This document shows positions 36,311-45,125 of a DNA stretch of 64,000 bases, in pieces. A program made the position numbers and the translations under genes. Within the stretch, counting starts at the first letter, position 1. Each line of letters begins with the position of its first letter. Origin of the DNA: Jatrophihabitans sp. GAS493. GTDB taxonomy: Bacteria; Actinomycetota; Actinomycetes; Mycobacteriales; Jatrophihabitantaceae. The notes beneath the pieces were generated by a model that did not search any database, was not told where the DNA came from, and saw only the letters and a program-made list of their open reading frames with translations. The stretch is taken from assembly GCF_900230215.1 (NCBI RefSeq), contig NZ_LT907982.1, forward strand, positions 124,001 to 188,000, given 5' to 3'.

Positions 36311-36482
36311 GCCGGACTCCTCTACTCGAATTTCGTCGAAAGCTGACGGATCGCGCGACCTGCATCGATCCCATACGCACAGATCGAAGGCACCGCGTCG
36401 CGGTACCTTCGACTACCTACAGGCTACTGGTCCACACAGGAAAAGACACCACAGTTAGTCGGCTCTAAGCGTAAGCCCGATA

Positions 36483-36785
36483 ATGGACGCCGTGGCCTCC
36501 TCATCCTCAGCCCTCCCCAGCTCCGAATCAGTGCTGGCGACACCGCAGTCACCGCCGTCTCGGCCGCTCTCCCGCGGTGTGCGCGTCGGGCTGGTCCTCT
36601 TCGCCATCGGCCTGGTCTTCATCGTGATCAACGTGATCCCGTTCTTCTTCGGCACCACCGACCGCCCGCTGTGGCTGAACCTGGCCTGCCTGGCCGCGCC
36701 GGCCGGACTCGTCACGGCTGTGGTCAGCGCCTGGCGCAGCGGACGGGCCGCGGCCCGCCAGGCGGCGCACGAGCTCGCCGAGTAG
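36483..36785 (+). CDS. Small two-helix membrane protein
   Basis: A 100-residue protein: a Ser/Pro-rich N-terminus, then membrane helices VGLVLFAIGLVFIVINVIPF and LWLNLACLAAPAGLVTAVVS, and a charged tail RSGRAAARQAAHELAE. No recognised family. It is divergent from the cold-shock gene across 172 bp that must hold both promoters. Confidence 0.65.
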   Translation: MDAVASSSSALPSSESVLATPQSPPSRPLSRGVRVGLVLFAIGLVFIVINVIPFFFGTTDRPLWLNLACLAAPAGLVTAVVSAWRSGRAAARQAAHELAE

Positions 36786-36939
36786 CCAAGCCGCCCCAGG
36801 ACGGAGATACTCGCAGTCCACTGCGGCTCGCACGGACGCGCCTCGCAGCCGAGTACCGAGACAGCCAACCGAGCCTGCGATGTTCCGCCGGCTCGGAGTC
36901 AGCACCACGCCGAGTCAGCACCACGCCAGGGAAGGCATC

Positions 36940-37818
36940 ATGACGTTCTCCGACCCGAATCCGTCGGAATACGGGACTGCGCAGTATCAGCCGCCCCCGG
37001 TGCAGTACCAGCCGGTGCAGTACCAGCCGGTGCAGTACCAGCCGGTGCAGTACCCCTCTCAGCCCTACCCGCCGCAGCACCAGTCGGCCTACCCACCTGC
37101 CTATCCGGCGGCGTATCCAGCTGGCTACGGCGGACTGATCGAGCCGAGTCCGCGCCGTTCGGTGGCCGGACTGGCGATCGCGCTGCGCGTCCTGCTGATC
37201 GCCATGACCGTCATCTCAGCTGCTGGCGTGCTGGCCTGGCTCAACGAGCTACGGCTACTCTCGGCCGTCCGCTCCGACCCCGGGTCGGTCGATCTGGAGA
37301 CCGCCCGGACGGCGGATGATCTGGTGACGCTGACCAATGGGGTTCGTATCCTGCTCCTCATCGCGACCGGTGTCGTCACGATCGTCTGGCTCCATCGAGC
37401 TCGCGTGAACGCCGGCAGCTACGGCGGACATCGACAGCGCTACTCCCCCGGCTGGAGCATCGGCGGTTGGTTCATACCGGTGGCCAGTCTCTGGATCCCG
37501 TACGCCATCGTCGTCGACGCCCAGCTGGCCAGCGAACCGACGCAGCCGCCAGCCGGTGCCCGGGGTGGCCGGTCGGTTCTGGTCATCCGAGCCTGGTGGG
37601 GCATGTGGGTTCTGGGCAATCTGGCGACACTGGCCGGCCGCGGCGGCGACAGCAATGACCTTGACTCGCTGACCACGCATGCCCGGCTGGCACTGGCCGG
37701 CGCAACCGGATGGCTGGTCGCCGGTCTGCTCATGATGCCGGTCGTCTCGCGGCTGAGCGCCGTGCAGACCCGGCGCAACGTCCAGCTCATCGGCGGCCGC
37801 ACCGACCGCCACCTATAA
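36940..37818 (+). CDS. DUF4328 membrane protein with VQYQP repeats
   Basis: A 292-residue protein. The N-terminal 65 residues are Pro/Tyr/Gln-rich with tandem VQYQP units. Four membrane segments follow: LRVLLIAMTVISAAGVLAWL, GVRILLLIATGVVTIVWLHR, a region around WSIGGWFIPVASLWIPYAIV characteristic of DUF4328, and GATGWLVAGLLMMPVVSRL. ATG 36940 is preceded by GGGAAGG. Function unknown. Confidence 0.82.
   Translation: MTFSDPNPSEYGTAQYQPPPVQYQPVQYQPVQYQPVQYPSQPYPPQHQSAYPPAYPAAYPAGYGGLIEPSPRRSVAGLAIALRVLLIAMTVISAAGVLAWLNELRLLSAVRSDPGSVDLETARTADDLVTLTNGVRILLLIATGVVTIVWLHRARVNAGSYGGHRQRYSPGWSIGGWFIPVASLWIPYAIVVDAQLASEPTQPPAGARGGRSVLVIRAWWGMWVLGNLATLAGRGGDSNDLDSLTTHARLALAGATGWLVAGLLMMPVVSRLSAVQTRRNVQLIGGRTDRHL
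37000..37053 (+). repeat. 15-bp tandem repeat encoding VQYQP
   Basis: GTGCAGTACCAGCCG occurs three times exactly (37000-37014, 37015-37029, 37030-37044) and a fourth unit diverges after nine bases. The identical codons indicate recent expansion. Confidence 0.9.
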
Positions 37819-37892
37819 ACCGCCACCCATAACCCGGGCCGCTATCGCCGACGCCCCGGGCCCGAGCGCGGTGGGAGGGATATCGTCGGGTC

Positions 37893-38879
37893 ATGCCGCC
37901 CGTCTATCCGGCCAAGCTGCGTCCCGGCGACCACGTGCGGGTCATCGCACCGTCACGCTCGCGTGCATTGGTGAACGAGCACGACCACAGCGCGGTCATC
38001 GACGCCCGCTTCGCCGAACTCGGTCTACGCCTGTCCTACGGCGCGCACGTCGACGAGCGGGACGCCTTCGATTCCTCCGCCATCGATTCCCGGGTGCGGG
38101 ACCTGCATGCCGCCTTCGCCGACCCCGAGGTCAATGCGATCCTCACCGTCATCGGCGGTTTCAACTGCAATGAGTTGCTGCCTTATCTGGACTGGGACCT
38201 GATCGGTGCCAACCCGAAGATCTTCTGCGGGTACTCCGACATCACCGCGCTGAACAACGCGATCCTGGCCCGCACGGGGCTGGTCACCTACAGCGGCCCA
38301 CACTGGTCCAGCTTCGGCATGATCGAGCATTTCGACCAGACGCTGCGCTGGTTTCGCGACGCACTCTTCGGCAGCGATCCGATTCTGATCACCCCGGCCG
38401 AGTCCTGGACCGACGACCTCTGGTTCCTCGACCAGCACAACCGCGAGCTGCACCCGAACGAGGGTTGGTGGTCACTGCAGCCCGGCGAGGCGTCCGGGTC
38501 GATCGTCGGCGGGAATCTCTGCACGCTCAACCTGCTCCAGGGTGGGGAGTCGCTGCCGTCGCTGGCCGGTGCCCTGCTGATGCTCGAGGACGACTTCGAG
38601 AGCAACGCCCCGACGTTTGCCCGCGATCTGGCCTCACTGCTGCAGTTGCCGCAGGCCGCCCAGGTGACCGGCCTGGTGGTCGGGCGCTTCCAGCAGGCGA
38701 GCGCCGTGACCCGCCCACTCTTGAACGAGATCATCACCCGGCAGCCGGCGCTGCGCGGTAAGCCGGTTCTCGGCAACGTCGATTTCGGGCACACCAGCCC
38801 GCAGCTCACCCTGCCGATCGGCGGGCAGGCCAGCCTCCGGGTGGGGACCCAGACCGAGCTGACGATCACGCGGCACTGA
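37893..38879 (+). CDS. S66 peptidase (LD-carboxypeptidase/MccF-like)
   Basis: A 328-residue serine peptidase. S66 enzymes trim L,D-linked muropeptides during cell-wall recycling or detoxify microcin C-like compounds. The Ser is in FCGYSDITAL, the Glu in LMLEDDFES and the His in NVDFGHTSPQLTLPIG, giving a Ser-Glu-His triad. The N-terminal LRPGDHVRVIAPSRS also fits. The longer insert around RELHPNEGWWSLQPGEASGS favours the MccF-like branch. No signal peptide, so cytoplasmic. Confidence 0.87.
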   Translation: MPPVYPAKLRPGDHVRVIAPSRSRALVNEHDHSAVIDARFAELGLRLSYGAHVDERDAFDSSAIDSRVRDLHAAFADPEVNAILTVIGGFNCNELLPYLDWDLIGANPKIFCGYSDITALNNAILARTGLVTYSGPHWSSFGMIEHFDQTLRWFRDALFGSDPILITPAESWTDDLWFLDQHNRELHPNEGWWSLQPGEASGSIVGGNLCTLNLLQGGESLPSLAGALLMLEDDFESNAPTFARDLASLLQLPQAAQVTGLVVGRFQQASAVTRPLLNEIITRQPALRGKPVLGNVDFGHTSPQLTLPIGGQASLRVGTQTELTITRH

Positions 38880-38962
38880 CGCTAGGTCGCGCCGCTTACC
38901 ACTCTCTCCCCGTGGCATGGCAGACTAAACGCTTGCCCTAACGACGCTAAGGAGCAGCCGCG

Positions 38963-39169
38963 ATGGTCGGAAGCAGCAAGAAGACAGTCCAGCCGTTCCG
39001 CATCGATCAGGATGCCGAATTCCACGTCGACGAGTTCGCCTCCAACTCGGCGGGAGCGATGTCTCCCTTCGGCGACGACGTGGTCTTCCCGCTGCCGCTG
39101 GACAAGATCAACTACTCGCATCCGACCCGGGCCAACCGCCCGCACCTCCCGGTCGACGCGGCTAACTGA
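38963..39169 (+). CDS. Small conserved-looking hypothetical protein
   Basis: A 68-residue soluble protein with AAGGAG eight bases before its ATG. It is acidic in the middle (DQDAEFHVDEFASNSAG) and ends DKINYSHPTRANRPHLPVD. I do not recognise a family. It ends 20 bp before the helicase-C_3 gene and is probably in its operon. Confidence 0.65.
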   Translation: MVGSSKKTVQPFRIDQDAEFHVDEFASNSAGAMSPFGDDVVFPLPLDKINYSHPTRANRPHLPVDAAN

Positions 39170-39189
39170 GCGACCAGTCGCCGCACCGC

Positions 39190-41595
39190 ATGGCACCTAG
39201 CGCAGCGCGCGCCTCAGGCGCTGACTCTGCCGCGAAACCAGCCGCCACTCTCACCGAGTGGCTGCGCCGCCGTACCGACGAGCAACTGACCGATCTGCTG
39301 CGACGGCGCCCAGATCTCGCCCTGCCCGCACCCGGCGATCTGGCCACCCTGGCCAGCCGCCTCAGCGTTCGTTCCTCGGTTCAGCGTGCGGTCGACCAAC
39401 TCGACGCCTTCACCCTGCGGGTGCTGGAGGCGGCTGTGCTGAGTGCGTCCCCCGACGACCACGCCAGTGCTGCAGCCACCGCGAAGCTGCTCAACGGTGC
39501 CGACCCGACGCCGGCCCTCCAGACCCTGCGGCAGCTGACGCTGATCTGGGGCGAGGATGACCGGCTCCGGTTGGTCTCCAGCGTCACCGACGCGGTTGGC
39601 CCCTACCCAGCGGGGTTGGGGCGACCGATCGGGGTGCTGCTGCGGACCGTGTCGGACGTGTTGCTGGCCCCGGTGCTGCGCAACCTCGACCTGCCGCCGG
39701 CCACCCAGCCGACATCCGGGCTGGCCATCCGGGATGCGCTCAGCGATCCCGAGCGGGTAGCCGGGGTGATCGAGGACTGCGGGACGGGCGAGCGCGAGGT
39801 GCTCTCCCGGCTGGCCGGCGGCCCGCCGGTCGGGGTGGTGCGCAATGCCTTCACGCCGGCCGAGATCTCCGATGCCGCCAGCCCGCCGCACCGCCTGATC
39901 GCCCGCGGGCTGCTCGTCCCGATCGACATCCAGACGGTGGAGCTGCCCCGCGAGGTCGGGCTGGCGTTGCGCGGCGGTGTTCTCGACCACGACCTGGCGA
40001 CGACGCCGCCGCCGCTTCAGGTCACTGCACGAACCCCGGACGAGCTGGACCGGCTGGCCGGCACCGCGGTGCTGGAGACCCTTCGACTGGTCGAACGGCT
40101 GGCCGGCAGCTGGACGCGACACGCCCCGTCGATGCTGCGGGCGGGAGGCGTGGGGACCCGGGAGCTGCGTCGCACGGCCCGCGATCTGGACGTCTCCGAG
40201 GAACTGACGGCACTGATCATCGAAGTGGCGGCAGCGGCCGGCCTGGTCGGCAGCACCAGCGTCATCAATCCGGTCTACCTGCCGACCACCGAGTTCGACC
40301 ATTGGGTGAACCGGGAGCCGTCCCAGCGCTGGGTTGCGCTGGCATCGGCCTGGCTCGGGATGAGCCGGCAGCCCAGTCTCATCAATCAACGCGATGAACG
40401 GGAGCGCTTGATCTCCGCCCTGGGACCGGATGTGGAGCGCGGCACCGTCATCTCGGTGCGCCGCTCGACGCTTGCCGCGCTGGCTGAACTACCGAGGGGC
40501 ACAGCCCCGAACACGCCGACCGAGGTGCTGACCCGGCTGGCCTGGCTCGCACCGCGGCGGGCCGGTGGGCAGCGGGCGATCGCCGAGGCGGTGCTGGCCG
40601 AGGCCGAACTCCTCGGATTCACCGGCGCCGGTGGTCTCACTGACTTCGGCCGGGCCCTCCTGGACGGTGCTCCGGCGGACGCGAACGCGGCGCTGGTGGC
40701 CGCACTGCCCAAGCCGATCAGTGAGTTTCTGCTGCAGCCGGACCTGACCGCCGTGGTGCCTGGACCGCCGACGCCCGAACTGGCCCAGGCCCTGACCGAG
40801 GCGGCCGACCTGGAGTCTTCGGGCGGCGCCAGCGTGTACCGCATTACCGAGGCGACCCTGCGCCGGGCCCTGGACGCCGGGCGCACCAGCGCCGAGCTGG
40901 CGGAGTTCTTCCGGAGCCACTCGCGCACGCCGGTGCCCCAGGGCCTCTCCTACCTCATCGAGGATGTCACCCGGCGCCACGGAGTCCTGCGGACTGGCAC
41001 GGCGAGCTCGTATCTGCGCTGCGACGACGAGTCCCTGCTGGCCCGGGTGCTGCTCGATTCCAATCTGGGGGCGCTGGATCTGCGCCGCCTCGCCCCGACC
41101 GTGGTGATCTCCTCGGCGCCCGTCGCCCGGGTTCTGGAGCTGCTCCGGGGTGCTGGGTACGCGCCATCAGGTGAGGCCGCGGATGGGGCGATCCTCAACC
41201 TCACCCGCGAGCAGCCCCGCGCCCCGGCCCGGCCGATGCGCGGCGCCCGTGCGCGTACCTCGCCGACGACCGACGCGCACCTGCAAGAGCTGGTGCGCCG
41301 GCTGCGCTCAGGTGACACGCTGGCCGAGGTGACGCGCCGGGTGCAGCCGACCGGCCAGCGCATTCCCGGAGTGACCACGGCGGCCACTCTGGAACTGCTC
41401 CGCAACGCGATCCGGGCGGGTGACACGGTCTGGGTTGGTTACGTCGACACCCATGGCACCGCGTCGCAGCACACCATCGTCCCCATCTCGATGGCCGGCG
41501 GCACGCTACGCGGACACGACACAGACACCGGCCTGCTCGACGCCTTCGCGCTGCATCACATCACCGGCGTCAGCGTCGTCGAACCGAGCAGCTGA
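39190..41595 (+). CDS. Helicase-associated protein, XPB/Ssl2-like (helicase C_3 domain)
   Basis: An 801-residue protein with the helicase C_3 (PF13625-type) C-terminal region: FLLQPDLTAVVPGPPTPELA, VYRITEATLRRALDAGRTSA and FRSHSRTPVPQGLSYLIEDV are typical. There is no Walker A motif, so it cannot be an ATPase. The rest is helical with winged-helix-like segments. It precedes the XPB helicase gene by 193 bp. The standing actinobacterial pairing suggests joint work in DNA repair or transcription, as inference. The 193-bp gap holds no feature I can name. Confidence 0.83.
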   Translation: MAPSAARASGADSAAKPAATLTEWLRRRTDEQLTDLLRRRPDLALPAPGDLATLASRLSVRSSVQRAVDQLDAFTLRVLEAAVLSASPDDHASAAATAKLLNGADPTPALQTLRQLTLIWGEDDRLRLVSSVTDAVGPYPAGLGRPIGVLLRTVSDVLLAPVLRNLDLPPATQPTSGLAIRDALSDPERVAGVIEDCGTGEREVLSRLAGGPPVGVVRNAFTPAEISDAASPPHRLIARGLLVPIDIQTVELPREVGLALRGGVLDHDLATTPPPLQVTARTPDELDRLAGTAVLETLRLVERLAGSWTRHAPSMLRAGGVGTRELRRTARDLDVSEELTALIIEVAAAAGLVGSTSVINPVYLPTTEFDHWVNREPSQRWVALASAWLGMSRQPSLINQRDERERLISALGPDVERGTVISVRRSTLAALAELPRGTAPNTPTEVLTRLAWLAPRRAGGQRAIAEAVLAEAELLGFTGAGGLTDFGRALLDGAPADANAALVAALPKPISEFLLQPDLTAVVPGPPTPELAQALTEAADLESSGGASVYRITEATLRRALDAGRTSAELAEFFRSHSRTPVPQGLSYLIEDVTRRHGVLRTGTASSYLRCDDESLLARVLLDSNLGALDLRRLAPTVVISSAPVARVLELLRGAGYAPSGEAADGAILNLTREQPRAPARPMRGARARTSPTTDAHLQELVRRLRSGDTLAEVTRRVQPTGQRIPGVTTAATLELLRNAIRAGDTVWVGYVDTHGTASQHTIVPISMAGGTLRGHDTDTGLLDAFALHHITGVSVVEPSS

Positions 41596-41788
41596 CCCAC
41601 CTGCCCCCAACTGGCCGTCGTCGTTGGCGGCGCGACGCTCGTGTGCAGTTCGAACCAGGTGAGCACATCCGGGCCGAGTGGTCCGCGGAAGGGCTTTCTA
41701 CCGGCACGCACTGACAAAAGCGGTGCTCGCCCGGCGGTTCGCTCGTAGCGCAGCGATTGGCGAGCCCCGGCCAGTGCGGCAATGGATA

Positions 41789-43447
41789 ATGGTTCGAGTG
41801 ACAGACGGCCCGCTCATCGTTCAGTCCGACAAGACTCTGCTCCTGGAGATCGATCACCCACAGGCCCAGGAGGCGCGCGCCGCGATCGCCCCCTTCGCCG
41901 AGCTGGAGCGGTCACCGGAGCACGTCCACACCTACCGGCTCACGCCGCTGGGCCTCTGGAATGCCCGGGCCGCCGGGCACGACGCCGAACAGGTTGTGGA
42001 CGCGCTGGTGCGTTACTCGCGCTATGCGGTGCCCCACGCGCTGCTCGTCGACGTCGCGGACACGATGGATCGCTACGGACGACTTCAGCTGGTCAAGGAT
42101 CCGGTGAATGGGCTGGTGCTCATCGCCAAGGATCGGGCCGTCCTGGAAGAGATCCTGCGACAGAAGAAGATCGCGCCGATGCTCGGCAACCGTATCGACG
42201 ACGACACCGTCTCGGTGCACCCGTCCGAGCGTGGCCGTCTGAAGCAGGGACTGCTCAAGGCCGGCTGGCCGGCGGAGGATCTCGCCGGCTACGTCGACGG
42301 CGAGGCGCACGCCATCGCCCTGGAGCCCGATGGCTGGGTGCTGCGCGACTACCAGCAGATGGCGGTCGAGTCGTTCTGGGCCGGTGGCTCCGGTGTCGTC
42401 GTCCTCCCTTGTGGCGCGGGCAAGACACTGGTCGGCGCCGCGGCCATGGCCCAAGCCGGGGCAACCACTCTCATCCTGGTCACCAACACCGTCTCCGGCC
42501 GGCAGTGGAAGCGCGAACTGATCGCCCGCACCTCGCTCACCGAGGAGGAGATCGGCGAGTACTCCGGCGAGCGTAAGGAGATTCGTCCGGTCACCATCGC
42601 GACCTATCAGGTGATGACCACGCGCCGTAAGGGCGAATACCGCCACCTGGAGCTCTTTGACAGCCGCGACTGGGGGCTCATCATCTACGACGAGGTGCAC
42701 CTGCTCCCGGCGCCGATCTTCCGCCTCACCGCGGACCTGCAGTCTCGCCGCCGACTGGGCCTCACCGCCACGCTGATCCGCGAGGACGGTCGCGAGTCCG
42801 ACGTCTTCTCCCTCATCGGGCCCAAGCGCTACGACGCGCCCTGGAAGGACCTGGAGAACTCCGGTTGGATCGCCCCGGCTGACTGCACGGAGGTCCGGGT
42901 CACGCTCACCGATGCCGAGCGCATGACCTACGCAACCGCCGAGCCCGAAGAGCGTTACAAGCTGGCCGCCACCGCACGCACCAAGCTGCCGGTGATCGCC
43001 ACCATCGTCGATCAGCACCCGGACGATCAGGTGCTGGTGATCGGGGCCTATCTGGAGCAGCTTGACGACGTGGCCGAGGCTCTGGGCGGCGTACCGATCA
43101 TCCAGGGGTCGACGCCGAACAAGGAGCGGGAGCGCCTCTACGACGAGTTCCGTCGCGGTGAGCTGCGGGTGCTCGTAGTCAGCAAGGTGGCCAACTTCTC
43201 CATCGACCTACCCGAGGCCTCCGTTGCCGTCCAGATCTCCGGCACCTTCGGTTCGCGGCAGGAGGAGGCACAGCGCCTCGGACGGGTCCTACGCCCGAAA
43301 GCGGATGGGCGTCAGGCGCATTTCTACACGGTGATCGCCCGGGACACCCTGGACGCTGAGTACGCGGCCCACCGGCAGCGCTTTCTGGCCGAACAGGGTT
43401 ACGCGTACACCATCGTCGACGCCGACGACCTCCTGCGTCCGCTCTAA
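41789..43447 (+). CDS. DNA repair helicase XPB
   Basis: A 552-residue superfamily 2 helicase of the bacterial XPB group, 3'-5' DNA unwinding. N-terminal GPLIVQSDKTLLLEIDHPQA is the damage-recognition-like domain. Helicase motifs are LPCGAGKTLVGAAAM (I), IIYDEVHLLPAP (II, DEVH), LGLTATLIREDGRESD (III), then VIGAYLEQLDD, ISGTFGSRQEEAQRLGRVLR (V and VI). Start is ATG 41789 or GTG 41798. The RED motif is visible as REDGRESD. Human XPB works in TFIIH; the bacterial role is less clear. Confidence 0.92.
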   Translation: MVRVTDGPLIVQSDKTLLLEIDHPQAQEARAAIAPFAELERSPEHVHTYRLTPLGLWNARAAGHDAEQVVDALVRYSRYAVPHALLVDVADTMDRYGRLQLVKDPVNGLVLIAKDRAVLEEILRQKKIAPMLGNRIDDDTVSVHPSERGRLKQGLLKAGWPAEDLAGYVDGEAHAIALEPDGWVLRDYQQMAVESFWAGGSGVVVLPCGAGKTLVGAAAMAQAGATTLILVTNTVSGRQWKRELIARTSLTEEEIGEYSGERKEIRPVTIATYQVMTTRRKGEYRHLELFDSRDWGLIIYDEVHLLPAPIFRLTADLQSRRRLGLTATLIREDGRESDVFSLIGPKRYDAPWKDLENSGWIAPADCTEVRVTLTDAERMTYATAEPEERYKLAATARTKLPVIATIVDQHPDDQVLVIGAYLEQLDDVAEALGGVPIIQGSTPNKERERLYDEFRRGELRVLVVSKVANFSIDLPEASVAVQISGTFGSRQEEAQRLGRVLRPKADGRQAHFYTVIARDTLDAEYAAHRQRFLAEQGYAYTIVDADDLLRPL

Positions 43448-43628
43448 GCGCGCTGCTCGACGCGGGCCCTCGTAACGCTCCGCAACCGCGCGCATCGCTC
43501 TGGTGCCAGATCGAGAACCCGATGGATCTCCCTATTGCGAAAGGGGAATCCCTCCTGCGAAGATCAACCGCCGGCGACGCCCGGCTGCGGGGTCGAAGAC
43601 GGTCCCGCCTTCGACAGGGAGAGAAAAT

Positions 43629-44021
43629 ATGACGTTCGCCGATGCGGTCCGCTCGGTCCTCACCAAATACGCAACCTTCGGCGGACGGGCGCGGCGATCG
43701 GAGTACTGGTTCTGGACCCTTGCCGTCATCCTCGCCTACATCGTGGTGGTGATCGTCAGCGCAGTTATCGGGACGGCGATCCTCGCGTTCGTCTTCATCC
43801 TCGCCGTGGTCATCCCGGGCATCGCCGTCACGGTGCGCCGACTGCACGACACTAACCGCTCCGGCGCCTGGTACTTCATCGCGTTCGTCCCGATCGTCGG
43901 GGGGATCATGCTGCTGGTCTTCACCTGCCAGGACAGCACTCCCGGCCCGAACCAGTACGGCCCGTCGCCGAAGGACCTCGGTAATGCCGCGCCGGCCGCG
44001 CCCTATGGACAACCCGCCTGA
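43629..44021 (+). CDS. DUF805 membrane protein
   Basis: A 130-residue membrane protein of DUF805: KYATFGGRARRSEYWFWTL, three hydrophobic segments, VRRLHDTNRSGAWYFIAFVP and DSTPGPNQYGPSPK are the family hallmarks. GGGAGAG precedes the ATG. Function unknown. Confidence 0.88.
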   Translation: MTFADAVRSVLTKYATFGGRARRSEYWFWTLAVILAYIVVVIVSAVIGTAILAFVFILAVVIPGIAVTVRRLHDTNRSGAWYFIAFVPIVGGIMLLVFTCQDSTPGPNQYGPSPKDLGNAAPAAPYGQPA

Positions 44022-44295
44022 CACTCTAGCTATCGGCGGCCCGATTGAGCCGAGCGCGTGTTAATACCCCATTCGGTCGATCCGCGAAAGTCTGGACCTT
44101 TACTCGACGCCCGTGTAGCGTCCGGGCCGGTCATTGTTACAAAGTTTCAGCGAAACCAAGTACGACGGACGCATCGAGAAAGCGCTTACCGCGCCGACGG
44201 TGAAGACGTGCACGAAGTGAAAGCGGGACCGAAGAACGAAGACCCCGGGGCTCACGAAGTGTGCGCTCCGGTTTGGCCCCTAGCAAGGAGTGCAC
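44022..44295 (+). promoter_or_regulatory. Upstream/leader region of cspA
   Basis: A 274-bp gene-free stretch before cspA. Cold-shock genes often have long structured leaders, and this length would allow one. I see a direct repeat CACGAAGTG (44211-44219 and 44254-44262) but no certain promoter. AAGGAG at 44285-44290 is the cspA ribosome binding site, five bases from the GTG. Confidence 0.35.
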
Positions 44296-44496
44296 GTGGC
44301 ACAGGGCACCGTTAAGTGGTTCAACAACGAAAAGGGATACGGCTTCATCGCCGTAGACGACGGACAGGACGTATTCGTCCACTACTCAGCAATTGAGTCC
44401 GACGGCTACCGTTCGCTCGACGAGAACCAGCGCGTCGAGTTCGAGGTTGCGCAGGGTCCGAAGGGCCCGCAGGCGGAATCGGTCCGCGTCGTCTGA
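44296..44496 (+). CDS. cspA: Cold-shock protein CspA family
   Basis: A 66-residue single cold-shock domain: [20 protein letters not shown] (RNP1 KGYGFI), [12 protein letters not shown] (RNP2) and [14 protein letters not shown]. It binds single-stranded nucleic acid and melts mRNA structure. GTG 44296 is the start; a GTG six bases earlier lies inside the ribosome binding site region. Followed by a strong terminator. The order cspA ... groEL2 ... thrC matches what I recall for Streptomyces. Confidence 0.94.
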   Translation: MAQGTVKWFNNEKGYGFIAVDDGQDVFVHYSAIESDGYRSLDENQRVEFEVAQGPKGPQAESVRVV

Positions 44497-44510
44497 TCCT
44501 CACCAAATGT

Positions 44511-44548
44511 AGAACGGCCCGACATCTGCCCGATGTTCGGGCCGTTCT
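44511..44548. terminator. Bidirectional terminator after cspA
   Basis: AGAACGGCCCGA-CATC (44511-44526) pairs with GATGTTCGGGCCGTTCT (44532-44548), with one bulged base and a 5-nt loop. It sits between the ends of cspA and the CMD gene, which are convergent. Confidence 0.88.
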
Positions 44549-44549
44549 G

Positions 44550-45125
44550 CTATCCGGCCGAGCCAGGTCGCGGCCCTGGGTGGACGAACGTATCGTCCTG
44601 AATGCGCAGCGTCCCGATGAACGTTGCCAGCATCTCGTAGTGCGTGATGAGCATGCACACCTCGATCAGTTCCGAGTCGGAGAGAAATCCGCTCAGTTCC
44701 GACCAGAGTGTTTGGTCGATATCCCGTGTCTCATGTATCGAGTCAACCGCGCGCAGAATGCTCTGCTCGCGCGCCGACCAGCTGGCGGCGGTCGACCCCT
44801 GGGCGATATCGGCGATCTCATCGGCCGTCAATCCGATCGAGCGTCCAATTCGTTCATGGTGGGTGAATTCGTAGGTGCAGGAGCGGAGATAGGCGACGCG
44901 CAGAATCATCAACTCGGTCTCGCGACGGGGAAGTGTCCCGCGGGGCATCATTGCCGATCCGAAGCGCAGCCAAGCCCGGAAGAGTTTACGATTGCGCCCC
45001 ATTGTCGTGAATAGGTTCGCCGAGCTGGCCTTCATATAGCGGGCGCCGACTTTGGTGATCACCGAGTTCAGCAGACCGAGCTCCCGTCGATCTCCCGGGC
45101 GAATACGCGGCGCGTCGATCGTCAT
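44550..45125 (-). CDS. Carboxymuconolactone decarboxylase family protein
   Basis: A 191-residue CMD/AhpD-like helical protein. The active-site region ELMILRVAYLRSCTYEFTHH has Cys and His in the family positions, but the second Cys of the AhpD CxxC is absent, so peroxidase-type disulfide chemistry is unlikely. It is coupled to the upstream SDR gene by ATGA overlap, which suggests joint oxidation or decarboxylation of some substrate. Confidence 0.83.
   Translation of the reverse strand: MTIDAPRIRPGDRRELGLLNSVITKVGARYMKASSANLFTTMGRNRKLFRAWLRFGSAMMPRGTLPRRETELMILRVAYLRSCTYEFTHHERIGRSIGLTADEIADIAQGSTAASWSAREQSILRAVDSIHETRDIDQTLWSELSGFLSDSELIEVCMLITHYEMLATFIGTLRIQDDTFVHPGPRPGSAG

Noticed and set aside
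37000..37053. CRISPR-like repeat array
   Set aside because: Repeats are contiguous 15-bp units in frame inside a coding region with no spacers.
41596..41788. TTCGAACC-containing stretch between the helicase-C_3 and XPB genes considered as a tRNA
   Set aside because: The GTTCGAACC is not flanked by a T-stem, and no acceptor, D or anticodon stems can be drawn around it.
41912..43018. Minus-strand open frame opposite the XPB helicase gene
   Set aside because: Antisense to intact helicase motifs; no family similarity.
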